Translations under genes and position numbers: made by a program
Part shown: one piece after another, positions 1 to 13,397 of the stretch
Layout of the letters: every line of letters starts with the position of its first letter
How positions within the stretch are numbered: position 1 is the stretch's first letter
DNA from: Apostichopus japonicus
Lineage: Eukaryota; Echinodermata; Holothuroidea; Aspidochirotida; Stichopodidae
Assembly: GCF_037975245.1 (NCBI RefSeq)
Contig: NC_092581.1
Coordinates: 9,617,303-9,681,302 of the forward strand
DNA length: 64,000 nt
Direction: 5' to 3'
The notes under the pieces: model-generated
The model's input: the letters and a program-made list of their open reading frames with translations, nothing else
Told to the model about the DNA's origin: nothing
The model's database searches: none

Positions 1-570
1 GTTCAATGGTGACTATAAAAAGAATAGAAAATTTAGTATACTATTTTGTTTTTAAGAAAATCATGATAGCCACTACAGATGTATTAACAACAACACTTCC
101 GCTTCTGGAATTTGGTTTCTCACTAAAAGCTCGAACAATGCGACTCGTTTCATTTTTTTTCATAGAGAAAAAAATGTATAATGTTTCAGTTTCAGTTTCA
201 ATTTAGTTTTTTATTTTATATTCTAATAGAGGTGTTAGAGACTGGTTATTAATAAGTTTGCAAATTACAACAAAAACATTGATGATGGCCTGTTATATAG
301 CCTAGAAGAAACTGTAAGGAAAATATTAAACAAAATTAAGCTGTAGAAAACTCGTCACTTGGGAGCTTACGTGTTGACTACTGTGATACATAAAGACGTA
401 TCGAGTCATGTAACTTTCGCACTACTTAGATTGTAATATCAGTACCAAGTTAACTGCGGAAGCATTCAGTAGTAGAACAATTAGGATTCACTTTTTTATA
501 TAATTTTATCTATAGCTGATTATTCAGATCTTCGATAGAGAATATAGAAGCCTATACATGTGTACACGAG
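1..570. other. Nothing recognised
   Basis: A+T-rich sequence with no supported gene, repeat or RNA. Confidence 0.4.
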
Positions 571-932
571 TATCGTTCCCTTCACACCATTATCTTGTGG
601 ATAATCAATTAAAAGTAAAGTAAACAAATGAGCTCAGTGGTTATCATATACTTTAGTCTTATGTGCTTAAAGTACTTTACATTTTGGGTTGAATTACCGA
701 CAACTATGCTATAGAACCATCAGACAATCTTTGACCGATTCTCGACCTTTTTTATCGTTCCCTTCACACCATTATCTGGCAGATTATCAAACTAAAGTAA
801 ACAATTGAACCCAGTAGTAATCATATCGTTTGTTTTGTGTTATGTGCTTAAAGAACTATACATTTTGGGTTGAATTGACCACAACTATGTTATAGGACCA
901 TCAGACAATCTTTGACCACTTTTCGACCTTCA
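571..932. repeat. Tandem duplication of about 180 bp
   Basis: Two diverged direct copies, 571-752 and 753-932. Each starts tatcgttcccttcacacca and ends with atcagacaatctttgacc then a cgacctt variant. Confidence 0.8.
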
Positions 933-1334
933 GACTATCAAATCGAGCCTGAATACACAGTGGAGGAACTGAGACAACGAAATCAACGAGATTTGTGGCC
1001 GACACTGGCAGTTATTATATGATGCTATTACTTCCAACGCTAGTAAAGGTTCTGCGACGGAGTGGCAGGCCTGGTGCTTTTGTGCCTTTTGTACGTTCTC
1101 TTTTCTCTGGAAACCTTTTCCGGTCAGGAAAAATATAATATCGTTTCCCTTCCCTGCTCCTTCTTCCCCTCTCCTGTTTACACAACCAAATGATTGGACG
1201 GTACTCCGGCATTTTGTACCAATTTCCGAACAATCTCCGAGAGCAAGTGTACAGTTCAAATGCAGAGATGGGAATTGTTTAACTTACGACGTGGCTCGCT
1301 GACGTCATTTGTGAAGCGCCCTCGTCACATAATG

Positions 1335-2365
1335 GGAAGCAGGACACTTCGCCTAACAACCATTTCGCCCAACTGCGATTTCGCCCAACCTTACCATTTC
1401 GCCCAACCAGCCTGGTCATTTCGCCCAACCAGCCTGGTCATTTCGCCCAACCAGCCTGGTCATTTCGCCCAACCAGCCTGGTCATTTCGCCCAACCAGTC
1501 TGGTCATTTCGCCTAACCAGTCTGGCCATTTCGCCCAACCTTGAGTAAATATGATATTTCAAAAGGAAACGTTCGGGAATTGTTAACGTTCAGGATACGA
1601 ACCGAATATTAAGGAAACTTGAGGATTGTTCAGTGTGTTAGGGGTTAGGTTTGATAGCAAACGTTCGAATATTAAGGAATATTAAGGAAACTTGAAGTCC
1701 TTTACTTTGTATAACTTTAATAAGGAAACGTTCGGGAATTGTTAACGTTACGGGATACGAACCGAGTATTAAGAAAACTTGAAGTCGTGGTTAAATTGAT
1801 TACATATGTGATTACATATGTGGTTACATTGATAAAGTGGTTACATTGATTAAATATAGTAATTCAATATTACGGACGGGTTTTATATATATATATATTT
1901 TTTTCAATTTAATAAGGAAACGTTCGGGAATTGTTAGTCAGTAGGATGGATCAGTGTTTTAGGGGTTAGGTTTGATAGGTTTTTTATGAAGACCGATTCC
2001 CCTGTGTTTGTACAATAATATAACTTCCATTGTATGCGTAAACGCCTAAAGTAGTGTAATCCTCCCATTATAACCGAAATAACTGCTCAGACTCCGATCG
2101 ATATCGAGCGGACCTCACTTTTTTATTTACCTATTACGAAGTAACCTAACCCAAAATAAATCAAATTGAACTAGTGGAATAGAAAAAGTAATATTATTCT
2201 GACTGAATATTAGTAAAAATAAGGTTGGGCGAAATGACTATGATGGTTGGGCGAAATGACCATGCTGGTTGGGCGAAATGACCAGGCTGGTTGGGCGAAA
2301 TGACCAGGCTGGTTGGGCGAAATGGCAGTTGGGCGAAATGGTTGTTGGGCGATGTGACTAGAAAG
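1335..2365. mobile_element. Foldback-type element with 22-bp repeats in its inverted ends
   Basis: The left arm (about 1345-1545) holds tandem 22-base units catttcgcccaaccagcctg+gt. The right arm (about 2222-2360) holds the reverse complement, ggttgggcgaaatgaccagg. Outermost variants correspond too: gcctaacaaccatttcgccc on the left, and a match to gcccaacaaccatttcgccc on the right. The inner part has three partial direct repeats of aaggaaacgttcgggaattg (about 1563, 1720, 1914). The 9-mer cacataatg occurs at 1326-1334 and 2366-2374; if this is the target duplication, the element is 1335-2365 and could be Mutator-like. No transposase was seen. Confidence 0.7.
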
Positions 2366-2374
2366 CACATAATG

Positions 2375-3825
2375 TACCTAAGTAATAACCTCCTTTCCTT
2401 TCACTTTTTAGATTTATGTTTTGTTTAACCCACTCTCCTGGGTACGGGGGGTTTCTGACACCAGAATGCACTCAAGCTTTTCCTCTTAAAGATTGCCCGA
2501 AATGGCAATTAACCTTACCAGGACCGGCATACCCTGTAAGCCATGGTGGAACCATACGTGAAGACGATGCAGTTAGCATACGCGCCCCATCTGGTCCTTG
2601 ACTTCCGATTTCTCGTCAAGACTGCGCTTCGAAAATGGATGAATTTGTAAACTTTTGACTGAATTCATATCGCAAGTGTATTTAACTAGGGCTATGTTGT
2701 ATTCAGAAGTGTGACGTCTGAGGTTAGCGGTTCAGATTTAAATTTGCCCTATGATCTCAGGCGAAGGATGGGAGGGATGGTAAAATGTGTATGGAAACAA
2801 GAACTGTTCTGCCAAAAAAAGTTAACCATGTCAACAACATTAATAAACCTCATTTTAGAACTGAGAAGGAAGACGAAGTGATAGCAGATAAATAGAAGAG
2901 TCTTAAACACTGTTTTCATTCATCTTCGTATAAATCCGATCCTTCTTATATCAAAAACTTATAGGAGTGACAATGCCCGAGATGCCCATGGCACGAGCCG
3001 CCAGTGGTTATTCTCCCTTATTTAACCCTCACAAACATTTAGGGTAATACATGTTAGCCCCAACCTTGCGCATAAACCTATAAATATATGTATATAAAGC
3101 GTTATCTCATTAACGAGGTAAAGTTTCTGTCTACAGGCAGTATATTACATTGGCAAACAGCAAGGTAACAAGGAGGGCGACATATCCCAAACTTAGATTA
3201 TCAAAGTAGGGTAAGAATATTGATTTTGTAACAAAAAGATCCTCTGAAACAAATTTAGCAATCTAGCAAATATAGTCACCAGCGGGTACAATTTCACTTT
3301 AGCGTAATTGCTACTTATGACTATATATGAATCATGGTATTACTCCTTCCGTGCTTGGAATACTTGCTTTTAATGGTGGATATTTGCCTTTAACTTGTTT
3401 TTACTTTGCTTTTATATTCGTTTATTTGACTGATGCATGGTTTGAAACATGCAACATTTATACACAAACCTAAAAATTTTCATTTATACACAAACCTTTG
3501 CAACAATATTTAAAGCAAAAAACTTGGGGAAAAATATCAAAACCAAATTAATAAATAAACGATTGAACTATTTTATGAAATAAATTGCTTTATATTTTCA
3601 TCAGAAAAGATTGGCTAGGGTGAAAAGTTATCAGATGGAACTTTGATCTAGATAAATTTGTTGACTGTCAGAACAGGCTATCATTTATAGTCAATGGGCA
3701 CTTCAGAGGGGTTTATAATGATTTTGTATCTTGTAATCATATGCTTTCTTTACTTGGTGCACAGAATCCCGCACATAAGCTTTATATATGTATCTTGCCA
3801 TTAAGCTGCCACTAGTGCACGAGGT
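2375..3825. other. No feature recognised
   Basis: Intergenic sequence without supported genes. Short ORFs lack any family signature. Confidence 0.4.
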
Positions 3826-5151
3826 CAGGGGCGTATCCAGGGGGGGCGCAACAGGCGCGCGCCCCCCCTATTGGCCGTCACCAAAAAAAAAAGATTAGCA
3901 AAAAAAAAAAAAAATTGATGACGACTTTTATGTGAGATGTCGGTGATCGCTCAACCCCCCCCCCCCCTCCCGTATGCTTTATTTTTTGTTTGCCAAAAAA
4001 AAGGTTCTGGCGAAGTTCGGCGGCATAATAGTTTTAGAAACATAGATGGTAATTGTGTTTGTATTATCACTATAAACACTAAGTGACATGCCAGCCATAC
4101 TAAATTGTGCATTTTGTGTCCATATTTACTGGAAATGTTGCTTATTATTAAGGTCGAAAAATGGATCACATATGGCCATGGGCGGCGATCCTGGGGGGGG
4201 GGGAAGGGGGGATATATCCCCCATGAAAATGGGTGGAGGGGATGTAATACACCATATCCCCCCACCAAATGCCAGGGATAAGAATATTTTCATGCCTACA
4301 TTTATGCATCACGGCTCTTTTTTAGCTTCATTTCTCGCCTACCATAAACGCAGTGCGATCTTTTCAAATAAAGCGTCTTTATAAAGCAAGAATAGTTGAC
4401 TGTAGGCTTCATTGGCCCTATAACAACAAAATGTATTATTGCGCCCACGGTATTGATATAGTACATATATGCACCCTCATAGTATTCATATAGGCCCTAT
4501 AGTAGGCCTACACACGTACATGTTCCCTCGAACAGCTGAGAATCTCATGTTACCAGGGTAATGCTTAATACACGTTTCACCTGGATGCCCTAGCAATCGG
4601 TACCTAGGAATGTAACTATGTGTAATTGTGTATTGCATGTGTATAGGCCTATAATAGCCTGCATGAGGCCATTTTCTTCATCGAATAATATAAAAAAGCT
4701 CTCGAACATTCTAACGTTGCGCCTGAAACAAGATTGACAGGGGCAATTTTCCCAAAATAACACCCGAAATTCAAAAAAAAAGTATTTTGGATCCTGATTA
4801 TGAGATATTTCGGACATGACATCCCTATTTTAAAGTTGGGTATATGCCGCTTGGAAACCTCGGGAAGTGCCGTTTCCGGCCATCTAGAGGGTTTGTTAAT
4901 CCCAAAATTTTCTTGTACGCTTCGCGCGAACTCATGGTGGCGCTACGCTTAGATAGTCAACAAGGTCATATCCCCCCCCCCCCACTCGGAAGTACGGATC
5001 GCCGCCCATGCATATGGCACCATTTTGCATTTCAGCCCTTCTTCGAAAGCAAAAATTGTCCACCCCTCCCCTTAGACCCATCCCCCAGGACGGCGATCAT
5101 TCATGCCTGACGCCCCCCCCCCCCTATTGGAAAATCCTGGATACGCCCCTG
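3826..5151. mobile_element. Non-autonomous TIR element, copy 1
   Basis: A perfect 16-base terminal inverted repeat, CAGGGGCGTATCCAGG, bounds 1326 bases. A 6-base target duplication, cgaggt, flanks it (3820-3825 and 5152-5157). Poly-C/poly-G runs lie inside both ends. Near-identical to copy 2 at 10162. No transposase ORF. The TIR start resembles hAT-like MITEs, but the short target duplication is not the usual eight bases. Confidence 0.88.
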
Positions 5152-6519
5152 CGAGGTTGTCCTTGACCTTGGCTATATGGCGATCAATGTGAAAACTTCA
5201 AAAAGATTGCTTAAATATATGTTGATCTTTGAAATAACTTTCTTGTTTGGTTCCATTTTTTAAATACTCTTAGGGGATTTTAATGGTTTCTATAAAATCA
5301 TGATGATCTTAATCATGTACAAACACTAGACACTTTGGATTTAAAATGTTCATTTATGTAGAGTAGATTATTATTATGATTCTATGTTGAGTTTGACCAC
5401 ACATGCAGGCAATATCCCAAAGCCGACACACGAATTCAAAGTATGTTGATTGGTGTAGATTAATGTTATTCGTTCTACATTGGGTGTATTAACATGTATA
5501 ACTATCATCGATTGGCATACAACCGCTTGATAAGTCTACCCAACAATACGGCACCAAAGTTTGCATCTCAGTAAATTGCATTTTGCAAAATGGACGCCTC
5601 GCCCAGGACTTTTATTTTTCGTAAACGTTCCAAATTCTGCGTACGGGCTTGGATGGCATGTTTGAATGTGTCTTCCGAAGCAATTAGTTTACGAAGCACC
5701 GTCGAAACGAAATCACAGTCGTCGTCTCAAAATGAAATTGCGTTATTCATGTTATATTGGAAACATAAAAGTTACAACGACTGCCTATCGGCTGCTTTGA
5801 ATAATATCGGATACTTGAAGGAAACTTTGTTTTTCTTCTTTTAACCAATTACAAAATGCAGAAGTATATTTGATGTTTGGAAGACCACCCGGTCACCAAT
5901 GCTGTTAACATTTAAATGAACCAAGTGATCGGATTATGAAGTACCAGTGGCTTTTCTGAGAATACACCGCTGCAAATAATGACTTGAGTCACGTACGGTA
6001 TTTGTGTCTCTCGTAAAAAGACATGTAAACAGCCTAAACCCTCTTCAGCTGTATGAGGAACATTCCATAAATCTCGAATGCTTTGGAAAGCGGACTATAT
6101 GCAAAACAACGTTGGTCAGTACTACCCGAAAGATATTTTTTCTCAAATGTGGTGTCATAAATACTTATAACGTTGCTTGGCCTTTTGGTTTTGAAAAGGT
6201 TCAAGGTTAATTCGGGTTACAGCAAATTAGTTGAATGTCTTTGTTTTATTACAAATTACAAATTACTTATCTCAAAAGAGAAGTAATGTTCGAACAAAAA
6301 TTGACATTCATTAACTAAATTCATGAGTCCATGACTCTACAAGATTACATTTTGAAAGAAAAAGGAATACGTAGATCATTTAATAGAAATGTAAAGCACT
6401 TGACACATATATACGGTATATATAATGATGGCACGACAGATTACCTACTGTGAACCATTTATTGTAATAATGGGATAAAGGATAATATATTGAAATCGGG
6501 TTCGGCTGGTTATATGGAA
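5152..6519. other. No feature recognised
   Basis: Contains an 84-codon ORF (5590-5844) without any recognisable motif or codon-level support. Treated as non-coding. Confidence 0.35.
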
Positions 6520-6950
6520 TGCCCCTTTAAAGGATGACCGTCGTCAGCAACTTTTGATATTTTGATGCTTTGTTAGGTCATATAGAATATAACATGAAGG
6601 CGACATCGAACGTCACTGATCCCTTCAAAGGATTCACTTCTGTAATATTATTTTGTTTTGCTTCGTATTCCCTATTTCTGTCTTCCATGAATGTCACATC
6701 GCATACTAGCATAACACTCCTATGACGGATGACAAACATGGGCAACAAATGTGTGACATTTTAATGCTACGTTACCTGTTAATTTGTGTTTTCCATGAGC
6801 GTCAAATCGCCCACTGCAAAAATACTCCTTTGAAGGATCACCTTGGGCAACACATTTATATTTGATGCTATGTTACGTATGGAACATTGTCTTACATGAG
6901 TGTCACACCGGAAACTCCTTTAAGAATGCTCTGAGACAACATATACCGTT
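6520..6950. repeat. Degenerate tandem repeat of about 140 bp
   Basis: Three or more old copies share the order: cctttaaaggatgacc-like, a ttttgatgct(a/t)tgtta-like segment, then a ccatgaatgtcacatcgc-like segment. Confidence 0.5.
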
Positions 6951-7216
6951 AAACGCTACTTCTCGTGTAACATGTTACTCTTAGATACCAATGTTACATT
7001 TTTAGTGACACCATTAATCAACGAAACACAGATAAACACCGATAAACAATGTTGCAGAGTAAAGGGCAAAGTATAGCATTAATAACCGTCAGAGAACTTA
7101 AAATGGTCATCTCCGTTTGACCTCCGACCTATAGCGTGATAAGATCACAGAGGTTACATACTGCTTATAGCAACACACATGTATGTACGTATTATCATAA
7201 ATGTGTCATCTGAAAT

Positions 7217-7400
<184 letters not shown>

Positions 7401-8419
7401 TGACTGATGTATTAATCCATTACACTCAATTTTAAGCTCATACTATTTATAGTTGGGTGGATTCCATTGGAAGTATATACTGCTGACAAATTTACAAATG
7501 CTGCTCAACAAATGTATCGAAATCAATGGAATCAAAGAAGCAGTTAGGCCTATGGTAGCTATTTTGCTCTTTGAGTTCATTAAATCAGTAATTGATTGCC
7601 TAAGAGAAGGGATATAACCCCTCTTATAATGAATGGGGTGGCAAATAAACTGCCATAGTTATTGACATTCGAGGAGTGCCTCTGGCTTAGATCACCTTCC
7701 TAAAATACAAAGGTCAAAAAGTTGGCAAATTTTGTTTTTGCTAAACTATCTTTATTCTTCTTCTTTTTCCCTTTTCTCTGGTCAATAACATTATGTTTAC
7801 ATAATAGATCTACTCTTTCCGTAAATCATCAGCGATGTCGTTATTTTAATTTGAGTTTGAAATATATCATGTATTTGGAGGGAGGGCGGGGGGTAGGCGA
7901 GGAGGGAATCGATGTGCAAGTACAGAGCAAAGTCTATTCTGTCATTGTATTGTGTACAAAAAAGCTCTGTGTATAAACTTAAAATGTCTTTACAGCAGGG
8001 GCAACGCTTATCATTTACGGTACCGATCAAGTATTAACCCATAAAGGTATTAAACCTTCTTCCGTTTCAGCGATTGAAGATAGTATTTTCTCTGTTGTTT
8101 TGCTGTAATTCCTTCTCCTTTCTTTCTGAAAAGTCACAATCGCGGATCCAGAAAAGTTCAAAGTAGTTAGTAACACAACCTTCCATGAAGACATAATTAT
8201 TGACTAAATTGGTAACCTAAATATGCCCCCAGATTGGACCATTTCACGTCTAAAATCCCCAGACCTTCCACCTTTCTCATCCCTAATTGAGGGTCGGCTT
8301 CAACGCCCGAATGGTCACACACTCTTCTCTTAAACCTCCTGGATCCGCCGGTGAAAGAGAAAAAAGTTGAAAAACATTTCGATCATTGCTGTAAATCGGC
8401 CGATACTCACACTCTGTAT

Positions 8420-8867
8420 CAGGGGTTCCCTAACTGGGGTTCCAGAACCCCCAGGGGTGCGTGAGTCCATCCCAGGGGGTTCGTGAGACGTTTCTGAAAG
8501 TCAACAATAGAGTAATTTTTGTTGACCTAAAATCTGGTATATCATATAATTTACTAATATACAAAAGTCGTACCTGTCGATAAACTCTTTTCGCGTTCCA
8601 TACGCATATGTTGCCATAGTAGTACCGTACCACCGTGTATGTGATAAATAACTGAATTATGAAACAGACACAAGCCGCATGACTTTGGTGAAGTTGGTGT
8701 ACGCATGACAGTACGCTATTACACGATGAACTTGATCTTTTACGAAGCACTGTTATGCGTATTATAGTGTAATAATGACTCAGATTGTGTCTCGAAAGGT
8801 TGGGGGTTAGTGGACAACTCTGACATCCACATGGGGTTCGTGGGGGGATAAAGTTAGGGAAACCCTG
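8420..8867. mobile_element. hAT-like MITE
   Basis: Ends CAGGGGTTCCCTAACT and AGTTAGGGAAACCCTG form a TIR with one mismatched position. Flanks ctctgtat and ctttatat (6 of 8 alike) fit a worn 8-base target duplication. 448 bases, with no transposase. Confidence 0.75.
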
Positions 8868-9009
8868 CTTTATATATTAACTACTAACATGATAGCAGTA
8901 TAACTATTTACCGAACAACACTATATGTGTATATAAGGGCACAATTGTTTTAAAAATATTCCCAAGGTTATAGAGTATTAAATGTAATATTATTCTGGCT
9001 AACCTTTAA

Positions 9010-9570
9010 AAAGTTATAAATGTAATCAAGTCCTAAGTGAAATAACAATTGGATCTGAATGTAATAAATTCTCAAATATTATAACATTTGAGCTTACATG
9101 CAATGTAGTCTTTAAAGTAATAATTACATTTCGGCCTAACTCTAATAAAGTCATAAATGTTATAGCAGTTGAGACTAAATGCAATAAAGCCCTTAATGTA
9201 CTAACAGTTGAACCTAGCTGCAACAAAGTCCTAAGTGTCATAATATTCGCGCCAAAATTTAATAGAGTCAGAAATGCAATAACATGTTGAGCCTATACAT
9301 GTCACAAATGCCTGAATTTACTGACATATGTGTATCACTATATAAAAAGTCATTAATGTCATAAAAGTTTGGCTTACTATAACAAAGTCCTAGATGTAAT
9401 ACAGTCCTTAATTATAATAATACTTGGGCCTATAGTTAATAACTTCCTCATAAACGTAAAAAAAAGTTGTGCTTAAAGGTGATGACGTCCTAAATAACAT
9501 TAAGGTCTAAATGTAATACTGCCCAAAGTGTTATAACATATGGGGCTGAATGTAATAATACTTTTGAGTT
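9010..9570. repeat. Degenerate tandem repeat, about 60-bp period
   Basis: Recurrent phrases such as taaagtcctaagtg, aatgtaata and aacatttgagc/aacagttgag alternate at about 30- and 60-base spacing. An old satellite-like array. Confidence 0.55.
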
Positions 9571-10161
9571 AGAAATTAGGGGATGTAAACTCCCTCACAC
9601 CCTGGATACCCTGACTTCTGAGCCCAGAGGAGTGAACCACTTCTTCCCGGACTAAATGGATTCCCCTGACAGACCAGTTGATGGGGGTCATTCACCTCCC
9701 ACTGGTTAACAAATTCATCTCAGTGCAATTGTTGCCGAAAATTTCTTTCAAATGTCATCTTCTTCACCTTTGCGATTTTCCAGTGGCAACATTTTTTTTT
9801 GCAAGGGAAAGGGGTCTACGAGCAGATAGTATATCATATACCTCATAATCCAAAATTTCGACGAAAGATTCGAAATAAAATATAGAACTAAGAAGATGCA
9901 ATGACAACTAGTGTTCACATTTGCAACAAAAAGCCAAGTTTAAATTAAATTTTCGAGATTAAAGCAACACCACAGGTCGCAATTTTAATTCGAAGTTTCG
10001 ACATTAATAAGTAGTGTAGGAGGGACCGTTCGCATCTTTGTTAAGGCGGGTAAATGGTGCTGGTATAATACATATAAAAATATCACAAAAGGATGTTTGA
10101 AGGAAAACGCTTCTAAATTTGTGTTTCAAGTCATTATGTAAGACATTCCTTACATGGTTGC

Positions 10162-11499
10162 CAGGGGCGTATCCAGGGGGGCGCAACAGGCGCGCCCCCC
10201 CTGTTGGCCGTCACCACAAAAAAAAAAGATTAGCCAAAAAAAAAAAAATTGATGACGACCTTTATGTGAGATGTCGGTGATCGCTCAACCCCCCCCCCCC
10301 TCCCGTATGCTTTATTTTTTGTTTGCCAAAAAAAAGGTTCTGGCGAAGTTCGGCGGCATAATAGTTTTAGAAACATAGATGGTAATTGTGTTTGTATTAT
10401 CACTATAAACACTAAGTGACATGCCAGCCATATACTAAATTGTGCATTTTGTGTCCATATTTACTGGAAAGGTTGCTTATTATTAAGGTCGAAAAATGGA
10501 TCACATATGGCCATGGGCGGCGATCCTGGGTGGAGGGGGGATATATCCCCCCATGAAAATGGGTGGAGGGGATGTAATGCACCATATCCCCCCCCCCCCC
10601 ACCAAATGCCAAGGATAAGAATATTTTCATGCCTACATTTATGCATCTTCGTTAATGTACGGCTCTTTTTTAGCTTCATTTCTCGCCTACCATAAACGCA
10701 GTGCGATCTTTTCAAATAAAGCGTCTTTACAAAGCAAAAATAGTTGACTGTAGGCTTCATTGGCCCTATAGCAACAAAATGTATTATTGCGCCCACGGTA
10801 TTGATATAGTACATATATGCACCCTCATAGTATTCATATAGGCCCTATAGTAGGCCTACACACGTACATGTTCCCTCGAACAGCTGAGAATCTCATGTAA
10901 CCAGGGTAATGCTTAATACACGTTTCACCTGGATACCCTAGCAATCGGTACCTAGGAATGTCACTATGTGTAATTGTGTATTGCATGTGTATAGGCCTAT
11001 ATTAGCCTGCATGAGGCCATTTTCTTCATCGAATAATATAACAGAGCTCTCGAACATTCTAACGTTGCGCCTGAAACAAGATTGACAGGGGCAATTTTCC
11101 CAAAATAACACCCGAAATTAAAAAAAAAAGTATTTTGGATCCTGATTATGAGATATTTCGGACATGACATCCCTATTTTAAAGTTGGGTATATGCCGCTT
11201 GGAAACCTCGGGAAGTGCCGTTTCCGGCCATCTAGAGGGTTTGTTAATCCCAAAATCTTCTTGTACGCTTCGCGCGAACTCATGGTGGCGCTACGCTTAG
11301 ATAGTCAACAAGGTCATATCCCCCCCCCCCCCACACGGAAGTACGGTTCGCCGCCCATGCATATGACACCATTTTGCATTTCAGCCCTTCTTTGAAAGCA
11401 AAAATTGTACACCCCTCCCCTTAGACCCATCCCCCAGGACGGCGATCATTCATGCCTGGCGCCCCCCCCCCCTATTGGAAAATCCTGGATACGCCCCTG
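10162..11499. mobile_element. Non-autonomous TIR element, copy 2
   Basis: Same family and orientation as 3826-5151, with the same 16-base TIR; 1338 bases. The target duplication is gttgc (10157-10161 and 11500-11504), five bases, or six if the terminal G is counted. Differences from copy 1 are few, mainly homopolymer length changes and a short insertion near 10650 (ttcgttaatgt), which implies recent mobility. Confidence 0.88.
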
Positions 11500-11504
11500 G
11501 TTGC

Positions 11505-12572
11505 TGTGGTTTACTCCGAGTCAGAGGTGTTCAAAGTTGAACACCATACAGTTTGACCAAAGGGCAGGTCTATAGGCAGCTCGCTGAAATAGTGTGTTTA
11601 AACAAGGGACAGCGTGCTAAACGGTTTTTGTTTAGTTTATGATCTAAGCGATGTCATTTACTATGCATTGTTCTACCACTTGATGATACAGTTGTGTTGT
11701 TCAGTTTATGATCAATGAGATGTCATTTAATACATTGTTTTACATTACTCGATTAGTAGCAATCAATACACAAGTATTAGAGAAGTCAGCAACACACTTT
11801 GAAGGAATCAAATCATATTTTACAGTTTTAGTGCAAGATTCTATCAAACTTCATCGTATCAGTTCGATGAACAAATACTAAACCTTTGTGTGGGATGGCA
11901 GGATTGTCCCCGTGAAAAGTGGTTGCTTGTCGGTTTACTTTGTTACAATCATGCACTCTCACAACATAGATTTCAGATCATGAGAGGCTGGAGAACCATT
12001 TCCAAAAAAGACCCTATTGGATAACTTATACAAGTTTTGATATAGGTAAACTTGTTCAAAACTCGGTTAATACACTTCATATAATCACCTGCTTGGCGTG
12101 GTGGTGGAGCTTACGAGGAGAGTACAAAACATGTTGTAAAGACCACTCGTTCACACTTAAACGTTGAGGTGGGGAATAGCCGATGCTTCACCATTGAACT
12201 ATTTTTACGATCATGCTTCTTAGTTCACTAAATGCAATACTCATAAAGTTTAACAAATTGGTTTTCAAAGTCCGAAAAAGTATCCATACTTTATTGTGGT
12301 TATGATTTCAGTAAACGTTTATATCATACAACAAACACTACAAGAAGTCAGATGTATCACTTATGAATCGTAAAAGACATCATCGACATGATGAACAGTT
12401 ACGACAATTGAAAGACTGCTTAAACCTGTGACAACACCATTTATGTGTACCGCATTTTCTTATCTTTATCTAGTACAAGAGGATACAAAACTGGAACCGT
12501 ATAAACTAGGGTGGGTAAGAAAGACATTGTTGTCTCACTGGAAAAGTATGGGACAGTGTGTGTTAATGCACT
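11505..12572. other. No feature recognised
   Basis: Intergenic sequence. No supported gene or repeat. Confidence 0.35.
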
Positions 12573-12707
12573 CGATACCCATAGCTGGTACAGTAACTAC
12601 TGTTCGTGTCCTGTAACAAATGTTACCGTGTTACGAACACTAAGTAGTAATTTACGGTTGTGGGGGACATGAACAGTATACAGTTGTTGTACCAGCTATG
12701 AGTATCG
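12573..12707. repeat. Large imperfect hairpin
   Basis: The left arm cgatacccatagctggtaca... (12573-12611) is complementary to the right arm ending ...tgtaccagctatgagtatcg (12665-12707), separated by about 53 bases. The arms are about 40 bases with a few mismatches. It may be a palindromic MITE or a folded transcript. Confidence 0.65.
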
Positions 12708-12971
12708 TCGGCTGGCTAATGTCGAAACAATATAATACACTTTTGCTAACAGCTTCGAGATATGATTATAAAAAAAAGTAAACTAAACGTCAATGCAGAT
12801 TCCTATATACATAGTGTAAGAGGCACGCATTAAAATGCTTACCATTGATATTTTCAAAGAAAATTTCTTCTGATTTCTTTGGATTTCAAAAGGAAATTTT
12901 CTGCTCACACAAACAAACAATTCTATAAATAAAATACTGTTGATCGCCTTGCTCTTCCTATATGTACTTTT

Positions 12972-13397
12972 TTAATGAGGTTGAAAGTTAGAAAAGGTGG
13001 TATCATCTACATACTTAATTACATTACAGTTTGAACCAGAACGTATTTCATCAATGTAAATGGTTAAGAAATAAGAGTACAGCCGATAGAGGACGCAAAT
13101 TTTAATATCCGATTTAGAGGAAACTCCCTTCTGTAATTTCATTTGCCTAGACCAGCCTCGTTTGAAGTTGGTAATCCAGTGGATAGTCCACGGTTCTTCC
13201 AATAAAGCTACGTAAGTCTTGGATTAAGCGATTAGGCAAGCCCGCGTTAAAATAGCTTGAAAATCTGATAATAGGACTTTTGACAAAGTGGTATACATTT
13301 CCTTCTGGTTAATCCCTGCAACTATGTCATATACAAGAGTAAGTATGGCATCAGTGGACGAAACACCCTTTTTGTAGGCAAATTGTTTTGTCGCCAT
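12972..13397 (-). pseudogene. Degenerate LINE reverse transcriptase fragment
   Basis: Minus-strand frames read, in N- to C-terminal order, KQFAYKKGVSSTDAILTL (13397 downward) and, nearer 12972-13202, IYIDEIRSG followed by IKYVDDTTF. These match the QFAYRKG.STEDAIL and Y.DDT active-site blocks known from non-LTR reverse transcriptases. Stops and at least one frameshift separate them, and no full domain remains, so it is a dead fragment. The clade is not determined. Confidence 0.65.

Noticed and set aside
1194-1544. 116-codon ORF with repeated SFRPTSLVISPNQPG-like motif
   Set aside because: It is the 22-bp repeat arm of the foldback element; the inverse exists at 2222-2360.
4844-5110. ORF shared by both 1.3 kb elements (also 11192-11395)
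   Set aside because: Shared because the elements are copies. It is broken by poly-C length changes and shows no domain.
5590-5844. 84-codon + strand ORF
   Set aside because: No recognisable motif, no splice or promoter context, and the end runs into a T-tract (FFFF).
8430-8750. 106-codon minus-strand ORF
   Set aside because: Lies within the hAT-like MITE at 8420-8867 and shows no transposase motif.
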